From: RGIG7949 sp045628845
GTDB lineage: Bacteria; Bacillota; Clostridia; Oscillospirales; Oscillospiraceae
Length of the DNA: 21,999 nucleotides
Assembly (NCBI GenBank): GCA_045628845.1
Contig: JAZQQE010000108.1
Span: 1 to 21,999, forward strand
Direction of reading: 5' to 3'
In this document: positions 7,115 through 14,696 of the stretch, in pieces
How the letters are laid out: each line of letters begins with the position of its first letter
How positions within the stretch are numbered: position 1 is the first letter of the stretch
Made by a program: the position numbers and the translations under genes
The notes under the pieces: model-generated
The model's input: only the letters and a program-made list of their open reading frames with translations
Told to the model about the DNA's origin: nothing
Database searches by the model: none

Positions 7115-8384
7115 AATCACTCGCTCCTCCGCGGCAGGCGCTGCGGCCCTCGTCGCCTCGCTCCGCGCGAGAAATGACGAACAGAATGCAAAGATCACGG
7201 CCGCTGCCGCCGCCATCATGGATGACGTGCGTTCCCGCGGCTTCGAAGCCGTGCGCGAATACTCCGTCAGATTTGACGGAGGCGAGCCGCGCGAGGTAAC
7301 GCCCGCCGAGCTCGACGAGGCCGTCGCGAAGTGCTCCCCCGAGCTCATCGCCGCGCTCGAGCGCTCCGCGCGCAATATCTACGACTATCAGTCGCGCCTC
7401 CTCCCCGTCTCCACGAGCTGGGAGGTCCCCGGCGGCACGCTCGGGCAGACCGTGCGCGGACTCCACCGCGTCGGCATCTACGTGCCCGGCGGCGTGGGCG
7501 CCTATCCCTCCAGCGTGCTGATGAACGCCATCCCCGCTAAGGTCGCGGGAGTCGGCGAGATAGTCATGGCCACCCCGCCCACGGGCAACCTCAACGCCGC
7601 CGTCATGGCCGCCGCCAAGATAGCGGGCGTCGACAGAGTCATCGCCGTCGGCGGTGCGCAGGCAGTCGCCGCGCTCACCTACGGCGCGGGCTTCATTCCC
7701 CGTGTGGACAAGCTCGTCGGCCCCGGCAACGCGTACGTCGCCGCCGCCAAGCGCCTCGCCTTCGGTCAGCTCGACATAGACATGGTGGCGGGCCCATCCG
7801 AGGTACTCGTCATCGCTGACGCGACAGCAGACCCCGCATGGGTCGCCGCCGACCTGCTCAGTCAGGCCGAGCACGGAGACCTCGCCGGCACCGTCCTCGT
7901 CTCCACGAGCGAGGAGCTCGCGCGCGCCGTCGCAGTCGAGATAGAAAGGCAGACCGCGCTTCTCCCGAGGCGCGAGATAATCGAGCACTCCCTCGAGGGC
8001 TTCGCCGCACTCATAGTCACGGACACCATCGAGGACGCCGCCGTCCTCGCAAACGAGGTCGCGCCCGAGCACTGCGAGATAGTCACCGCGCACCCGCGCG
8101 AGGTGCTCCCGCTCATCAAGAACGCGGGCGCCATCTTCCTCGGAGCGTACTCCCCCGAGCCGCTCGGCGACTACATGGCGGGCCCCTCGCACGTCCTGCC
8201 GACCTCCGGCACGGCGCGCTTCTTCTCCCCGCTGTCCGTCGACAGCTTCATCAAGCGCACGAGCGTCATAGAGTTCACGAAGGACGGACTCGCGGCGCTT
8301 TCCGACGATATAATCAGGATAGCCGACGCGGAGGGCTTCGGAGCCCACGCGGCGAGCATCGCGATAAGGAGCGACGAAAAATGA
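7107..8384 (+). CDS. hisD: Histidinol dehydrogenase
   Basis: 425 residues from ATG 7107. A GTG three codons upstream is in frame, but AGAGG at 7094-7098 is correctly spaced for 7107. The enzyme oxidises histidinol to histidine in two NAD-dependent steps. Visible motifs are VGIYVPGGVGAYPSSVLM (122-139), VGGAQAVAALTYGA (181-194), KLVGPGNAYV (202-211), IDMVAGPSE (224-232), LLSQAEHG (250-257) with the zinc-binding Gln and His, and EVAPEHCEI in the C-terminal third with the catalytic Glu-His pair. Length and domain order are normal. It overlaps hisG by eight bases and hisB by ATGA, so the three are likely translated in a coupled manner. Confidence 0.96.
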   Translation: MLEITRSSAAGAAALVASLRARNDEQNAKITAAAAAIMDDVRSRGFEAVREYSVRFDGGEPREVTPAELDEAVAKCSPELIAALERSARNIYDYQSRLLPVSTSWEVPGGTLGQTVRGLHRVGIYVPGGVGAYPSSVLMNAIPAKVAGVGEIVMATPPTGNLNAAVMAAAKIAGVDRVIAVGGAQAVAALTYGAGFIPRVDKLVGPGNAYVAAAKRLAFGQLDIDMVAGPSEVLVIADATADPAWVAADLLSQAEHGDLAGTVLVSTSEELARAVAVEIERQTALLPRREIIEHSLEGFAALIVTDTIEDAAVLANEVAPEHCEIVTAHPREVLPLIKNAGAIFLGAYSPEPLGDYMAGPSHVLPTSGTARFFSPLSVDSFIKRTSVIEFTKDGLAALSDDIIRIADAEGFGAHAASIAIRSDEK

Positions 8385-8959
8385 GGACCTCCAAGATCGA
8401 CAGAGTCACCAAGGAGACGAATATCAGCCTCGCGCTCGACCTCGGCGGCGGAGCCGTCAAGGTCGACACCGGCATAGGCTTTTTCGACCACATGCTCACC
8501 GCGCTCTTCTTCTACTCCGGCTTCGGAGCGGAGCTGACGGCGCGCGGCGACCTGCACGTCGACGCGCACCACACGGTCGAGGACGTCGGTATCGTCATCG
8601 GTCTCGCTCTGCGCGAGGCGCTCGGCGACAGATCCGGCATCCGCCGGTACTGGGACTGCCGCATCCCCATGGACGAGGCCCTCGCCGAGCTCGCACTCGA
8701 CATAAGCGGCAGGCCGTTCCTGCACTTTGACGCCGTCATGCCGCAGGAGCTCATCGGTGATTACGAGAGCTGCCTGACGGTCGAGTTCATGCGCGCGGTC
8801 TCCTCCGCCGCGGGACTCACCCTGCATATCCGCGCACCCTACGGCGACAACGCGCACCACATCACCGAGGCCATTTTCAAGGCGCTCGGCATCGCGCTCA
8901 AATATGCCTGCGAGGTCACGGGCAGCTCCGTCACCTCCACGAAAGGACTTCTCCAATGA
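8381..8959 (+). CDS. hisB: Imidazoleglycerol-phosphate dehydratase
   Basis: 192 residues, the single-function form without the N-terminal histidinol-phosphate phosphatase found in enteric bacteria. It removes water from imidazoleglycerol phosphate to give imidazole acetol phosphate, using two manganese ions. Metal-binding motifs are duplicated as expected: GIGFFDHM, DAHHTVEDVGI around residues 62-72, and GDNAHHITEAIFKALG near 155-170. The ATG at 8381 has AAGGAG 11 bases upstream and overlaps the hisD stop as ATGA. Because it lacks a phosphatase domain, histidinol-phosphate phosphatase must be encoded elsewhere, for example by a PHP-family enzyme. Confidence 0.96.
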   Translation: MRTSKIDRVTKETNISLALDLGGGAVKVDTGIGFFDHMLTALFFYSGFGAELTARGDLHVDAHHTVEDVGIVIGLALREALGDRSGIRRYWDCRIPMDEALAELALDISGRPFLHFDAVMPQELIGDYESCLTVEFMRAVSSAAGLTLHIRAPYGDNAHHITEAIFKALGIALKYACEVTGSSVTSTKGLLQ

Positions 8960-9552
8960 TAGGCATCGTTGACTACGGGTGCGGGAACCTCATGAGCGTC
9001 GCAAACTCGCTCTCGTACCTCGGCTTTGACTGCTTCGTATCCTCCGACGCGCAGGCGCTCTCCGCCGCGGACGGGATGATACTTCCCGGCGTGGGCGCTT
9101 TCCCCGCCGCCGCGGAAATGCTCGTCGCCTCCGGGCTCTCGGAGTGCGTGAAGAGCTTTCCCCGCCCCCTGCTCGGTATCTGCCTCGGGATGCAGCTTCT
9201 CTTCGACAGCAGCGACGAGGTGCGCGAGTGCGCGGGTCTCGGGCTCATACCCGGCCGCGTGAGGCTCATCGAAACCGATCTCAAGCTCCCGCACATCGGC
9301 TGGAACTCCCTGAAGCTTCACGGCTCCTCCCTCCTCTTCAAGGGTCTCTCCGACGGCTGCTTCGTCTATTTCGTGCACAGCTTCGCCGGTACTGCGGAGG
9401 ACCCCCGCGACGTCGCCGCCGTGACGGATTACGGGACGTCCGTGCTCGCCGCCGTTTCGCGCGGGAACGTGCACGGCTGCCAGTTCCATCCGGAAAAGAG
9501 CGGAGATACGGGCCTTACGATACTCAGAAATTTTGCGGAGCTTTGCGTATGA
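8956..9552 (+). CDS. hisH: Imidazole glycerol phosphate synthase, glutaminase subunit
   Basis: 198 residues of class I glutamine amidotransferase. It releases ammonia from glutamine and channels it to HisF. The catalytic triad is visible: Cys76 in GICLGMQLLF, and His178 with Glu180 in QFHPEKS. The N-terminus, IGIVDYGCGNLMSV, and the oxyanion segment LPGVGAFP are typical. HIGWN at 113-117 is the conserved interface segment. It overlaps hisB by ATGA and hisA by ATGA. HisF lies one gene further on, so synthase subunits are made from the same message. Confidence 0.96.
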   Translation: MIGIVDYGCGNLMSVANSLSYLGFDCFVSSDAQALSAADGMILPGVGAFPAAAEMLVASGLSECVKSFPRPLLGICLGMQLLFDSSDEVRECAGLGLIPGRVRLIETDLKLPHIGWNSLKLHGSSLLFKGLSDGCFVYFVHSFAGTAEDPRDVAAVTDYGTSVLAAVSRGNVHGCQFHPEKSGDTGLTILRNFAELCV

Positions 9553-10265
9553 TTATCTTTCCCTCCATCGATCTCAAGGACGGCGCGGTCGTTCGCCTGA
9601 GAAAGGGCGATTTCGCGAGCGTGCATACCGTCTCCGGCAGTGCCTCCGACACCGCCGCGGAATATAAAAAAGCCGGCGCGGTCTGGCTCCACACGGTGGA
9701 TCTCGACGGCGCGCGCGGCGGAGTCCGCAAAAACGAGCCCATCATCCGTATGCTCGCCCGTGAGTCGGGCCTGCTCGTCGAGATGGGCGGCGGCGTGCGC
9801 TCGGAAAAGGACGTCGAGGACGTCTTCGCGATGGGCGTGACCCGCGTCGTCATCGGTTCCGCCGCGGTCTCAGACCCCGGACTCGTCTCCTGGGCGGCGA
9901 AGAACTTCCCCGGGCGCGTCGCCGTCGGCATCGACGCCCTTGACGGCACGGTACGTGTCTCCGGCTGGGAGAAGGACTCCGGGCTCCCCTTCATCGACTT
10001 CGCCAAGAGCATGGAGGCGCTCGGCGTCACCACGCTCATCTTCACGGACATCTCGCGTGACGGGATGCTCTCCGGCCCCTCCGTCGACGCGCTCGCCGAG
10101 CTCAACGCCGCCGTAAGCTGCGACGTGACCGCCTCCGGCGGCGTGACGACCATAGAGGACGTCCGTATTCTCAGAGACGCGGGGCTCTACGGCGCGATAA
10201 TCGGCAAGGCGTACTACGCCGGGACCATCGATCTCGCCGCCGCCATCGCGGAAGGAGGACTCTGA
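9549..10265 (+). CDS. hisA: ProFAR isomerase
   Basis: 238 residues of TIM-barrel fold. The enzyme opens the ribose ring of ProFAR to PRFAR by an Amadori rearrangement. The two catalytic aspartates of the HisA/HisF family are in place: Asp8 (PSIDLKDG) and Asp129 (VGIDALDG). Phosphate-binding loops GGGVRS (80-85) and ASGGVTTIED in the C-terminal half are typical of the half-barrel repeat. The start overlaps the hisH stop as ATGA, and hisF overlaps its stop as TGATG. Confidence 0.95.
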   Translation: MIIFPSIDLKDGAVVRLRKGDFASVHTVSGSASDTAAEYKKAGAVWLHTVDLDGARGGVRKNEPIIRMLARESGLLVEMGGGVRSEKDVEDVFAMGVTRVVIGSAAVSDPGLVSWAAKNFPGRVAVGIDALDGTVRVSGWEKDSGLPFIDFAKSMEALGVTTLIFTDISRDGMLSGPSVDALAELNAAVSCDVTASGGVTTIEDVRILRDAGLYGAIIGKAYYAGTIDLAAAIAEGGL

Positions 10266-11038
10266 TGCTCGCTAAACGTATCATTCCCTGCCTTGACGTG
10301 CGCGACGGGCGCGTCGTCAAGGGAGTCAACTTCAAGGACCTGCGCGATATCGACGACCCCGTCGCTCTCGCGCGCTTCTACAACGCCTCCGGCGCGGACG
10401 AGCTCGTTTTCTACGACATCACCGCGAGCTTCGAAAACCGTCCGCTCTTCTCCGACATCCTCCGCCGCGTCGCCCAGGAGATATTCATCCCCCTCACGGT
10501 CGGCGGCAGCATAGGCAGCCTCGAGGACTTCGACCGCGTCCTCAAATCGGGCGCAGACAAGGTCAGCGTCAACTCCGGCGCGGTGCGCGACCCCTCGATA
10601 ATCACGGCAGGCGCTGAAAAGTACGGCTCGCAGTGCGTCGTCCTCTCGATGGACGTCAAGCGCGTCGACGGCAGCTTCCACATCTTCGTCAAGGGCGGGC
10701 GCGTCGACACCGGCATCGACGCCATACAATGGGCTGTCGACGGCGAAAAACGCGGCGCGGGCGAGCTCGTCGTCAACAGCATGGACACGGACGGTGTGCG
10801 CGGCGGCTTCGACATCGAGCTTCTCGGCGAGATATGCTCGCGCGTCTCCATCCCCGTCATCGCCTCCGGCGGCGCGGGAAAGCGCGAGGATTTCCTCGAG
10901 CTGTTTGAGAAGACCGATTCGCAGGCGGGCCTCGCGGCGGGCATCTTCCACTCCAAAGAGGTCGAGATAGACGCGCTCAAGCGCTACCTCTCCGAAAACG
11001 GTATCAACATGAGGGTCCGGGAGGGGCAAAATGGTTGA
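10265..11038 (+). CDS. hisF: Imidazole glycerol phosphate synthase, cyclase subunit
   Basis: 257 residues, standard length. It uses PRFAR and the ammonia delivered by HisH to form imidazoleglycerol phosphate and AICAR. Catalytic aspartates are Asp11 (PCLDVRDGRVVKG) and Asp130 (VLSMDVKR). Also visible are TVGGSIGSLEDF (78-89) and the second phosphate site NSMDTDGVRGGFDIEL. A very strong AAGGAGG lies just upstream in the end of hisA. The start shares one base with the hisA stop, and hisI begins eight bases before the hisF stop. Confidence 0.97.
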   Translation: MLAKRIIPCLDVRDGRVVKGVNFKDLRDIDDPVALARFYNASGADELVFYDITASFENRPLFSDILRRVAQEIFIPLTVGGSIGSLEDFDRVLKSGADKVSVNSGAVRDPSIITAGAEKYGSQCVVLSMDVKRVDGSFHIFVKGGRVDTGIDAIQWAVDGEKRGAGELVVNSMDTDGVRGGFDIELLGEICSRVSIPVIASGGAGKREDFLELFEKTDSQAGLAAGIFHSKEVEIDALKRYLSENGINMRVREGQNG

Positions 11039-11363
11039 CATAAAGTATGACGAGAAGGGCCTCGTGCCCGCGATAATACAGAATTTCTCGACGGGCAAGG
11101 TGCTTATGCTCGGCTACATGAACGCCGAGTCATTGCGGCTGACGCTCGAAAAGGGCACGGTATGGTTTTTCAGCCGCAGCCGCGGAAAGCTCTGGAACAA
11201 GGGAGAGACCTCCGGCAACTATCTGCACGTCATAAGCGCATTTTACGACTGTGACGCGGACACTCTGCTCTTCAAATGCAGGCCGGACGGGCCTACGTGC
11301 CACACGGGCAGCGAGAGCTGCTTCTTCAACGAGATCAGTTTGGGAGGAAACACAAATGGATGA
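11031..11363 (+). CDS. hisI: Phosphoribosyl-AMP cyclohydrolase
   Basis: 110 residues, the stand-alone cyclohydrolase domain that opens the adenine ring of phosphoribosyl-AMP. Signatures: MLGYMN (26-31), WFFSRSRGKLWNKGETSGN (45-63) and the zinc/magnesium site C74-D-A-D77 followed by PTCHTG (C90, H91) and C97. The gene overlaps hisF and hisE by eight bases each. The partner pyrophosphohydrolase is a separate downstream gene here, unlike the HisIE fusion of enterics. The ribosome binding site is GGGAGG within the end of hisF. Confidence 0.96.
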   Translation: MVDIKYDEKGLVPAIIQNFSTGKVLMLGYMNAESLRLTLEKGTVWFFSRSRGKLWNKGETSGNYLHVISAFYDCDADTLLFKCRPDGPTCHTGSESCFFNEISLGGNTNG

Positions 11364-11682
11364 AGCTCTGGTAAGCCTTTACGAGACTGCGATAGACCGC
11401 AGGGACAATCCCTCGGAGAATTCCTATACGCGCTACCTCTTCGATCAGGGGCTCGACAAGATACTCAAGAAGGTCGGCGAGGAGTGCGCGGAGACGATAA
11501 TCGCCTCCAAAAACGGCGACAAGGGCGAGATAGTATACGAGATGAGCGATCTGCTCTATCATCTCACGGTGCTCATGGTACAGACGGGCGTCACTCCCGA
11601 CGACATCGCCGCCGAGCTCGCCAAGCGCAGCGAGAAATCCGGCAATCTCAAGCAGAAGCACGTCACCGACAAGAACACCTGA
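11356..11682 (+). CDS. hisE: Phosphoribosyl-ATP pyrophosphatase
   Basis: 108 residues, all-alpha MazG-like fold. It cleaves pyrophosphate from phosphoribosyl-ATP, the second pathway step. The metal-binding pattern EECAE (42-46) with E62 and D65 in YEMSDLLYHL is complete. The start at 11356 has GGGAGG nine to ten bases upstream and overlaps the hisI stop by eight bases. It is the last gene of the his operon, with the shared terminator 17 bases beyond its stop. Confidence 0.95.
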   Translation: MDEALVSLYETAIDRRDNPSENSYTRYLFDQGLDKILKKVGEECAETIIASKNGDKGEIVYEMSDLLYHLTVLMVQTGVTPDDIAAELAKRSEKSGNLKQKHVTDKNT

Positions 11683-11698
11683 CCCGTTCAAAGAATAA

Positions 11699-11740
11699 AA
11701 AAGCTGCTTTCAGCGATGCTGAAAGCAGCTTTTCTGTTTA
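11699..11740. terminator. Shared terminator between converging his and arg operons
   Basis: A perfect 16-bp stem (11699-11714 with 11718-11733) closes on a 3-base GAT loop. It has T-runs on both strands (TTTTCTGTTTA on plus, TTTTTTATTCTT on minus), so it can stop transcription from hisE on the plus strand and argF on the minus strand. Confidence 0.93.
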
Positions 11741-11747
11741 TAACAGA

Positions 11748-12656
11748 TCATCTGTTTTCCATCAGTTTGACCATGACGGCCTTCTGAGCGTGCAGGCGGT
11801 TTTCCGCCTCGTCGAATATTTCGTTGGCGTGCTGCTCGAACACCTCGTCGGTGATCTCCTCGCCTCTGTGGGCGGGCAGGCAGTGGAGCACCATGCAGCC
11901 GCTGTTGGTGACCTTCATGAGCTCGGAGTTCACCTGATAGCCCGCGAACGCCTTCGCGCGCTCCTTCGCCTCGTCCTCCTGGCCCATGGACGCCCACACG
12001 TCGGTATATACGGCGTCGGCGCCCTCTGCGGCGGCGAAGATGTCGCTCGTGCAGGTGAAGTCGCCGCTCTTTGCCGCCCATTCCATGATGGCGGCGTCGG
12101 GCCTGTAATTATCCGGGCAGCCTATCGAAACGCTCATGCCCATCTTGATGCCGCCGACGATGAGGGAGTTTGCCATGTTGTTGCCGTCGCCGATGAAGCA
12201 GAGCTTGCGGTTTTTCAGCGTGCCCTTGTGCTCACGGATGGTCATGAGGTCGGCGAGCACCTGGCAGGGATGGCAGTAGTCCGTCAGTCCGTTTATGATG
12301 GGGATGGAGCCGTATTTCGCGAGGTCCTCGACCTCCTGCTGGGCAAAGGTGCGTATCATGATACCGTCGAGGTATCTCGAAAGGACGCGGGCCGTATCCT
12401 GCACGGGCTCGCCGCGGCCTATCTGCAGGTCGCGGTTGGAGAGGAAGAGCGCGGAGCCGCCGAGCTGATACATGCCGACCTCGAAGGACACTCTCGTCCT
12501 CGTGGAGGATTTCTGGAATATCATGCCGAGCGTCTTGCCCGCGAGGCGCGGGTGCTTTATGCCGTTTTTCAGTTCGAATTTGAGCTGGTCGGCGAGTGCG
12601 AGCAGCTCGGATATTTCCGCGGTCGTCAGATCGCCGAGTTTAAGGAAATGTTCCAT
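11748..12656 (-). CDS. argF: Ornithine carbamoyltransferase
   Basis: 302 residues. It makes citrulline from ornithine and carbamoyl phosphate. Carbamoyl-phosphate-binding STRTR is at 51-55, and HPCQ at 129-132 with HCLP at 258-261 are the family's catalytic motifs. WASMGQE near 222-228 is the ornithine-binding SMG loop, which marks it as an ornithine and not an aspartate transcarbamoylase. FDEAENRLH closes the C-terminus. The start has GGAGG seven bases upstream and lies 13 bases after the argD stop. It is last in the argH-C-J-B-D-F series. An anabolic role is inferred from this context. Confidence 0.95.
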   Translation of the reverse strand: MEHFLKLGDLTTAEISELLALADQLKFELKNGIKHPRLAGKTLGMIFQKSSTRTRVSFEVGMYQLGGSALFLSNRDLQIGRGEPVQDTARVLSRYLDGIMIRTFAQQEVEDLAKYGSIPIINGLTDYCHPCQVLADLMTIREHKGTLKNRKLCFIGDGNNMANSLIVGGIKMGMSVSIGCPDNYRPDAAIMEWAAKSGDFTCTSDIFAAAEGADAVYTDVWASMGQEDEAKERAKAFAGYQVNSELMKVTNSGCMVLHCLPAHRGEEITDEVFEQHANEIFDEAENRLHAQKAVMVKLMENR

Positions 12657-12669
12657 TATTTTCCTCCGT

Positions 12670-13833
12670 TCATTTGAGTGCCGCTATGAGTCTGTCCATG
12701 CCGTCTGAAAGCTCATCCATCGTGATGTTCAGAGGCGGGAGCAGTCTCAGCTTCGTTTTCGCTGTGAGTACGAGAAGTCCGTTTTCGATGCACGCTGCGG
12801 ATGCCTCCGCGAGCGGCTTAGAGCACGTTATGCCGAGCATGAGTCCCATTCCGGATACCTCGGCTTCTATCCCGGCGTCCGTCAGGCGCTTCCTGATGTA
12901 TTCGCCCTTCGCCGCGACCTCTGCGAGGAAGCCGTCCGTCAGGCGCTCGACGACGCTGAGCGCGCCCGCGCAGGAGACGGGGTTGCCGCCGAAGGTCGAG
13001 CCGTGGCTGCCGGCGTCGAGGGTATCCGCGACGCGCTCTCCGAGGAGGCAGGCTCCGATGGGAAGTCCGCCGCCGAGGCCCTTCGCGGTCGTCACGATGT
13101 CGGGTGTGACGCCGTAGTTCATGTAACAGAAGTATTTACCGGTGCGTCCGTTGCCGGTCTGTACCTCGTCGCAGACGAGGAGGAGACCGTATTTATCGCA
13201 TATCGCGGCCGCCGCGGATACGAAGTCCTGCGTGAGGACGTTCACGCCGCCCTCGCCCTGGATGCACTCTATCATGACGGCGCAGGCGCTGCCCTTCGCG
13301 GCAAGCGCCTCGAGCTCCGCCGGGTCGTACGCATCGGCATAGGCGAAGCCCTCCGGGAACGGGCCGAACTTCGTGTGGAACACGTCCTGCCCTGTCGCGG
13401 CGAGGGTCGCGAGCGTCCTGCCGTGGAAGCTGCTTTTCAGCGTGATGACCGTGGAATGGCTCTCATCACCGTACTTGTCGAACGCCCATTTTCTCGCGGT
13501 CTTGATGGCGCATTCGTTGGCCTCGGCGCCGGAGTTTCCGAAGAAGACGCGCTTCATGCCGGTCTTTTCGCAGAGGGCGGCGGCGAGCTTCACGCAGGGC
13601 TCGGTGTAATAGAGGTTGGAGGTGTGCTGCAGCTTGTCGAGCTGAGCGGTTACGGCGGCCTTCCATTCCTCATCGGCCGCGCCGAAGCAGTTGACTCCGA
13701 TGCCGCTGCCAAAATCCACGTATTCTTTGCCGTCCTCATCCCAGAATCGCGCGCCCTTTCCTCTCACGAGCACGGGCGGGAAGCGGTTGTAGGTGTTGGC
13801 GACGTATTTTTTGTCAAGTTCTCTGATGTCCAT
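12670..13833 (-). CDS. argD: Acetylornithine aminotransferase
   Basis: 387 residues of class III PLP aminotransferase. It converts N-acetylglutamate semialdehyde to N-acetylornithine with glutamate as donor. Visible are GNSGAEANE (99-107), the DEVQTG motif (222-227) whose aspartate binds the PLP pyridine nitrogen, and Lys251 in TTAKGLGGGLPIGA, the Schiff-base lysine. SSFHGRTLATLAATG (134-148) is typical. The start codon is two bases after the argB stop, with its GGAGG inside the last argB codons. The family can also act on succinyldiaminopimelate. The neighbours argue for arginine synthesis. Confidence 0.95.
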   Translation of the reverse strand: MDIRELDKKYVANTYNRFPPVLVRGKGARFWDEDGKEYVDFGSGIGVNCFGAADEEWKAAVTAQLDKLQHTSNLYYTEPCVKLAAALCEKTGMKRVFFGNSGAEANECAIKTARKWAFDKYGDESHSTVITLKSSFHGRTLATLAATGQDVFHTKFGPFPEGFAYADAYDPAELEALAAKGSACAVMIECIQGEGGVNVLTQDFVSAAAAICDKYGLLLVCDEVQTGNGRTGKYFCYMNYGVTPDIVTTAKGLGGGLPIGACLLGERVADTLDAGSHGSTFGGNPVSCAGALSVVERLTDGFLAEVAAKGEYIRKRLTDAGIEAEVSGMGLMLGITCSKPLAEASAACIENGLLVLTAKTKLRLLPPLNITMDELSDGMDRLIAALK

Positions 13834-13835
13834 AT

Positions 13836-14696
13836 TCAGCCTCCGAGGAACATCGTTCCGAGTCCCTCATCCGTAAGAAGTTCGATGAGTATCGAATGGG
13901 GCACGCGCCCGTCTATGACGAACACCTTTTTCACGCCGCGGCGTATCGCCTCGACACAGCACTCGACCTTGGGTATCATGCCGCCGGAGATTATCCCGTC
14001 CCCCACGAGCTGGGGCACCTCGCTGATATTGACCTGGCTGATGAGCGAGGAGGGGTCGGAGGTATCGCGCATGAGGCCCGCGATGTCGGTCATGGTAAGG
14101 AGGCTCTCCGCCTTGAGCTTTCCGGCGATGGCGGAGGCCGCGGTATCGGCGTTGATGTTGTATACGTTGCCGTCAGCGTCGCAGCCGACGGTCGAAACGA
14201 CGGGTATGTAGCCCTTTTCGAGCAGGTCTGTGATCGGCTCGATGTTGATGGCGGTGATATCGCCGACGTAGCCGAGCCGCTCGTCCATCGTGCGGGCCTC
14301 GATGAGTCTCCCGTCGAGACCGCACAGGCCGATGGCCTTGCCTCCCGCCTGACCGATGAGGCCGACGAGGCTCTTGTTGACCTTGCCCGCGAGCACCATC
14401 TGCACTATCTCGATGCTCTCGGCGTCCGTCACGCGCAGTCCGTCGACGAATTCGCTCTTTTTGCCGACGCGGGCGAGCATATCCGTTATCTCCGGGCCGC
14501 CGCCGTGCACGAGGACGACTCTGACTCCGATGAGGGAGAGCAGCACGAGGTCGCCCATGACGGCGCGCTTGAGTTCTTCGTTCTTCATGGCGTTGCCGCC
14601 GTATTTGATGACGACGATTTTTCCGGTGTATTCCTGGATATTCGGGAGCGCCTCGATGAGGATGCGCGCTCTCTGTGCATTCGTCAGTTCCATCAT
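13836..14696 (-). CDS. argB: Acetylglutamate kinase
   Basis: 286 residues from ATG 14696; ATG 14693 is an equal alternative, as the codons are adjacent. It phosphorylates N-acetylglutamate. Motifs: KYGGNAM (31-37) for phosphate binding, HGGGPEI (64-70), FVDGLRVTD (83-91), and in the C-terminal half NINADTAA with the TDIAGLMRD nucleotide-site segment. The N-terminal helix before the kinase core (residues about 3-23, LTNAQRARILIEALPNI) is longer than in the arginine-insensitive E. coli enzyme. It resembles the helix that lets arginine-inhibited kinases form hexamers, so feedback inhibition by arginine is likely (inference from family knowledge). It overlaps argJ by ATGA or TGATG. Confidence 0.95.
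   Translation of the reverse strand: MMELTNAQRARILIEALPNIQEYTGKIVVIKYGGNAMKNEELKRAVMGDLVLLSLIGVRVVLVHGGGPEITDMLARVGKKSEFVDGLRVTDAESIEIVQMVLAGKVNKSLVGLIGQAGGKAIGLCGLDGRLIEARTMDERLGYVGDITAINIEPITDLLEKGYIPVVSTVGCDADGNVYNINADTAASAIAGKLKAESLLTMTDIAGLMRDTSDPSSLISQVNISEVPQLVGDGIISGGMIPKVECCVEAIRRGVKKVFVIDGRVPHSILIELLTDEGLGTMFLGG

Noticed and set aside
7104..8348. Long open frame antisense to hisD
   Set aside because: Shadow of hisD; the translation is a Gly/Asp/Arg/Ala-rich string with no motif.
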